From: Candidatus Poribacteria bacterium
GTDB taxonomy: Bacteria > Poribacteria > WGA-4E > B28-G17
Reading direction: 5' to 3'
Length of the DNA stretch: 5,968 nucleotides
Assembly (NCBI GenBank): GCA_003645735.1
Contig: QNBQ01000123.1
Coordinates: 1-5,968, forward strand
Shown: positions 5,701 through 5,968 of the stretch, piece after piece
Layout of the letters: the number at the start of each line of letters is the position of its first letter
Position numbering within the stretch: the first letter of the stretch is position 1
Translations under genes and position numbers: made by a program
The notes under the pieces: model-generated
The model's database searches: none
What the model was told of the DNA's origin: nothing
What the model saw: only the letters and a program-made list of their open reading frames with translations

Positions 5701-5968
5701 GCTCCTCGTAGATCGCCTCCGTCTCCCGCGCCATCCTCTCGCGTCCGAAAAGCTCCTCGGCCCTCCTCCTGCCGGCCTCGCCCATGCGCCGCCTGAGATC
5801 GGGGTCGTCTACAAGCTTGCAGATCGCCTCGGCCAGTTTCTCGATCTCGTCCCGCGGGACGAGCAGGCCGGTCTCGCCGTGGAGGACGATCCTCGACTCC
5901 TCGGGCTTCAGGGATGTGGCCGATACGACCGGCTTGCCGCAGGCCATCGCCTCCAACATGACCGACCC
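5684..5968 (-). CDS. glycosyltransferase, GT-B fold (family 4-like), C-terminal part
   Basis: Open to the right edge, so the N-terminal acceptor domain is missing; 94 residues are visible. They match the nucleotide-sugar-binding half of GT1/GT4-type enzymes: VMLEAMACGKPVV, whose Glu is the second of the EX7E motif, then HGETGLLVP, a helix with DEIEKLAEAI, and the common ending DDPDLRRRMGEAGRRRAEELF. Such enzymes build surface polysaccharide, lipopolysaccharide or glycolipids; donor and acceptor cannot be read from this part. The apparent ATG at 5959 is an internal methionine, because the conserved motif continues upstream of it. The stop at 5684-5686 lies inside the convergent DUF350 gene, a 17-nt tail-to-tail overlap. 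Confidence 0.92.
   Translation of the reverse strand, partial: GSVMLEAMACGKPVVSATSLKPEESRIVLHGETGLLVPRDEIEKLAEAICKLVDDPDLRRRMGEAGRRRAEELFGRERMARETEAIYEELIRRR

Noticed and set aside
1..5968. CRISPR arrays, tRNA or rRNA genes, insertion sequences
   Set aside because: No regularly spaced direct repeats, no clover-leaf or rRNA signatures, and no transposase or terminal inverted repeats were found; nearly all bases are in assigned genes.

Overview
The window is from the chromosome of a moderately GC-rich, diderm (Gram-negative-type) bacterium. YidC carries a large periplasmic domain after its first membrane helix, and one gene encodes a lipoprotein with a signal peptide, so two membranes are likely. 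Frequent AGG (Arg) and ATA (Ile) codons and purine-rich coding strands give it a slightly thermophile-like look. The acetate-kinase-like protein belongs to a divergent type that I associate with Planctomycetes, Poribacteria and similar lineages. An uncultured phylum is plausible, but I cannot name the taxon. No RNA genes, mobile elements or CRISPR arrays are visible.

Left part (1-3538, all minus strand): a tightly packed cluster that reads, in transcription order, HNH endonuclease, unknown lipoprotein, rnpA, yidD, yidC, and the first codons of a gene in the khpB/jag position. Gaps are from -20 to +37 nt, so this looks like one operon. From rnpA onward it is the conserved tRNA-processing and membrane-insertion block. 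The usual first gene of that block, rpmH, is absent; the HNH gene and the lipoprotein gene stand there instead.

Middle (about 3475-3611): a short divergent control region. It holds two convincing sigma70-type promoters whose -35 boxes are back to back, 7 bp apart. One fires left into the HNH-rnpA-yidC cluster, the other right into the kinase gene. The rightward leader contains a GGAGG / CCTCC / GGAGG triplet that could hide or expose the ribosome binding site.

Right part (3612-5968): a two-gene plus-strand operon. The first gene is an acetate/propionate-type kinase with several active-site substitutions. The second is a 286-residue DUF350-type membrane protein built from four repeats that look like a doubled two-repeat ancestor. 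Its 3' end overlaps by 17 nt, tail to tail, the end of a glycosyltransferase (GT-B, family 4-like) that enters from beyond the right edge on the minus strand.

I found no clear new defence or mobile system. The items most worth checking are the altered kinase pocket, the DUF350 repeat architecture, the non-standard rnpA neighbourhood and the ackA-type leader.
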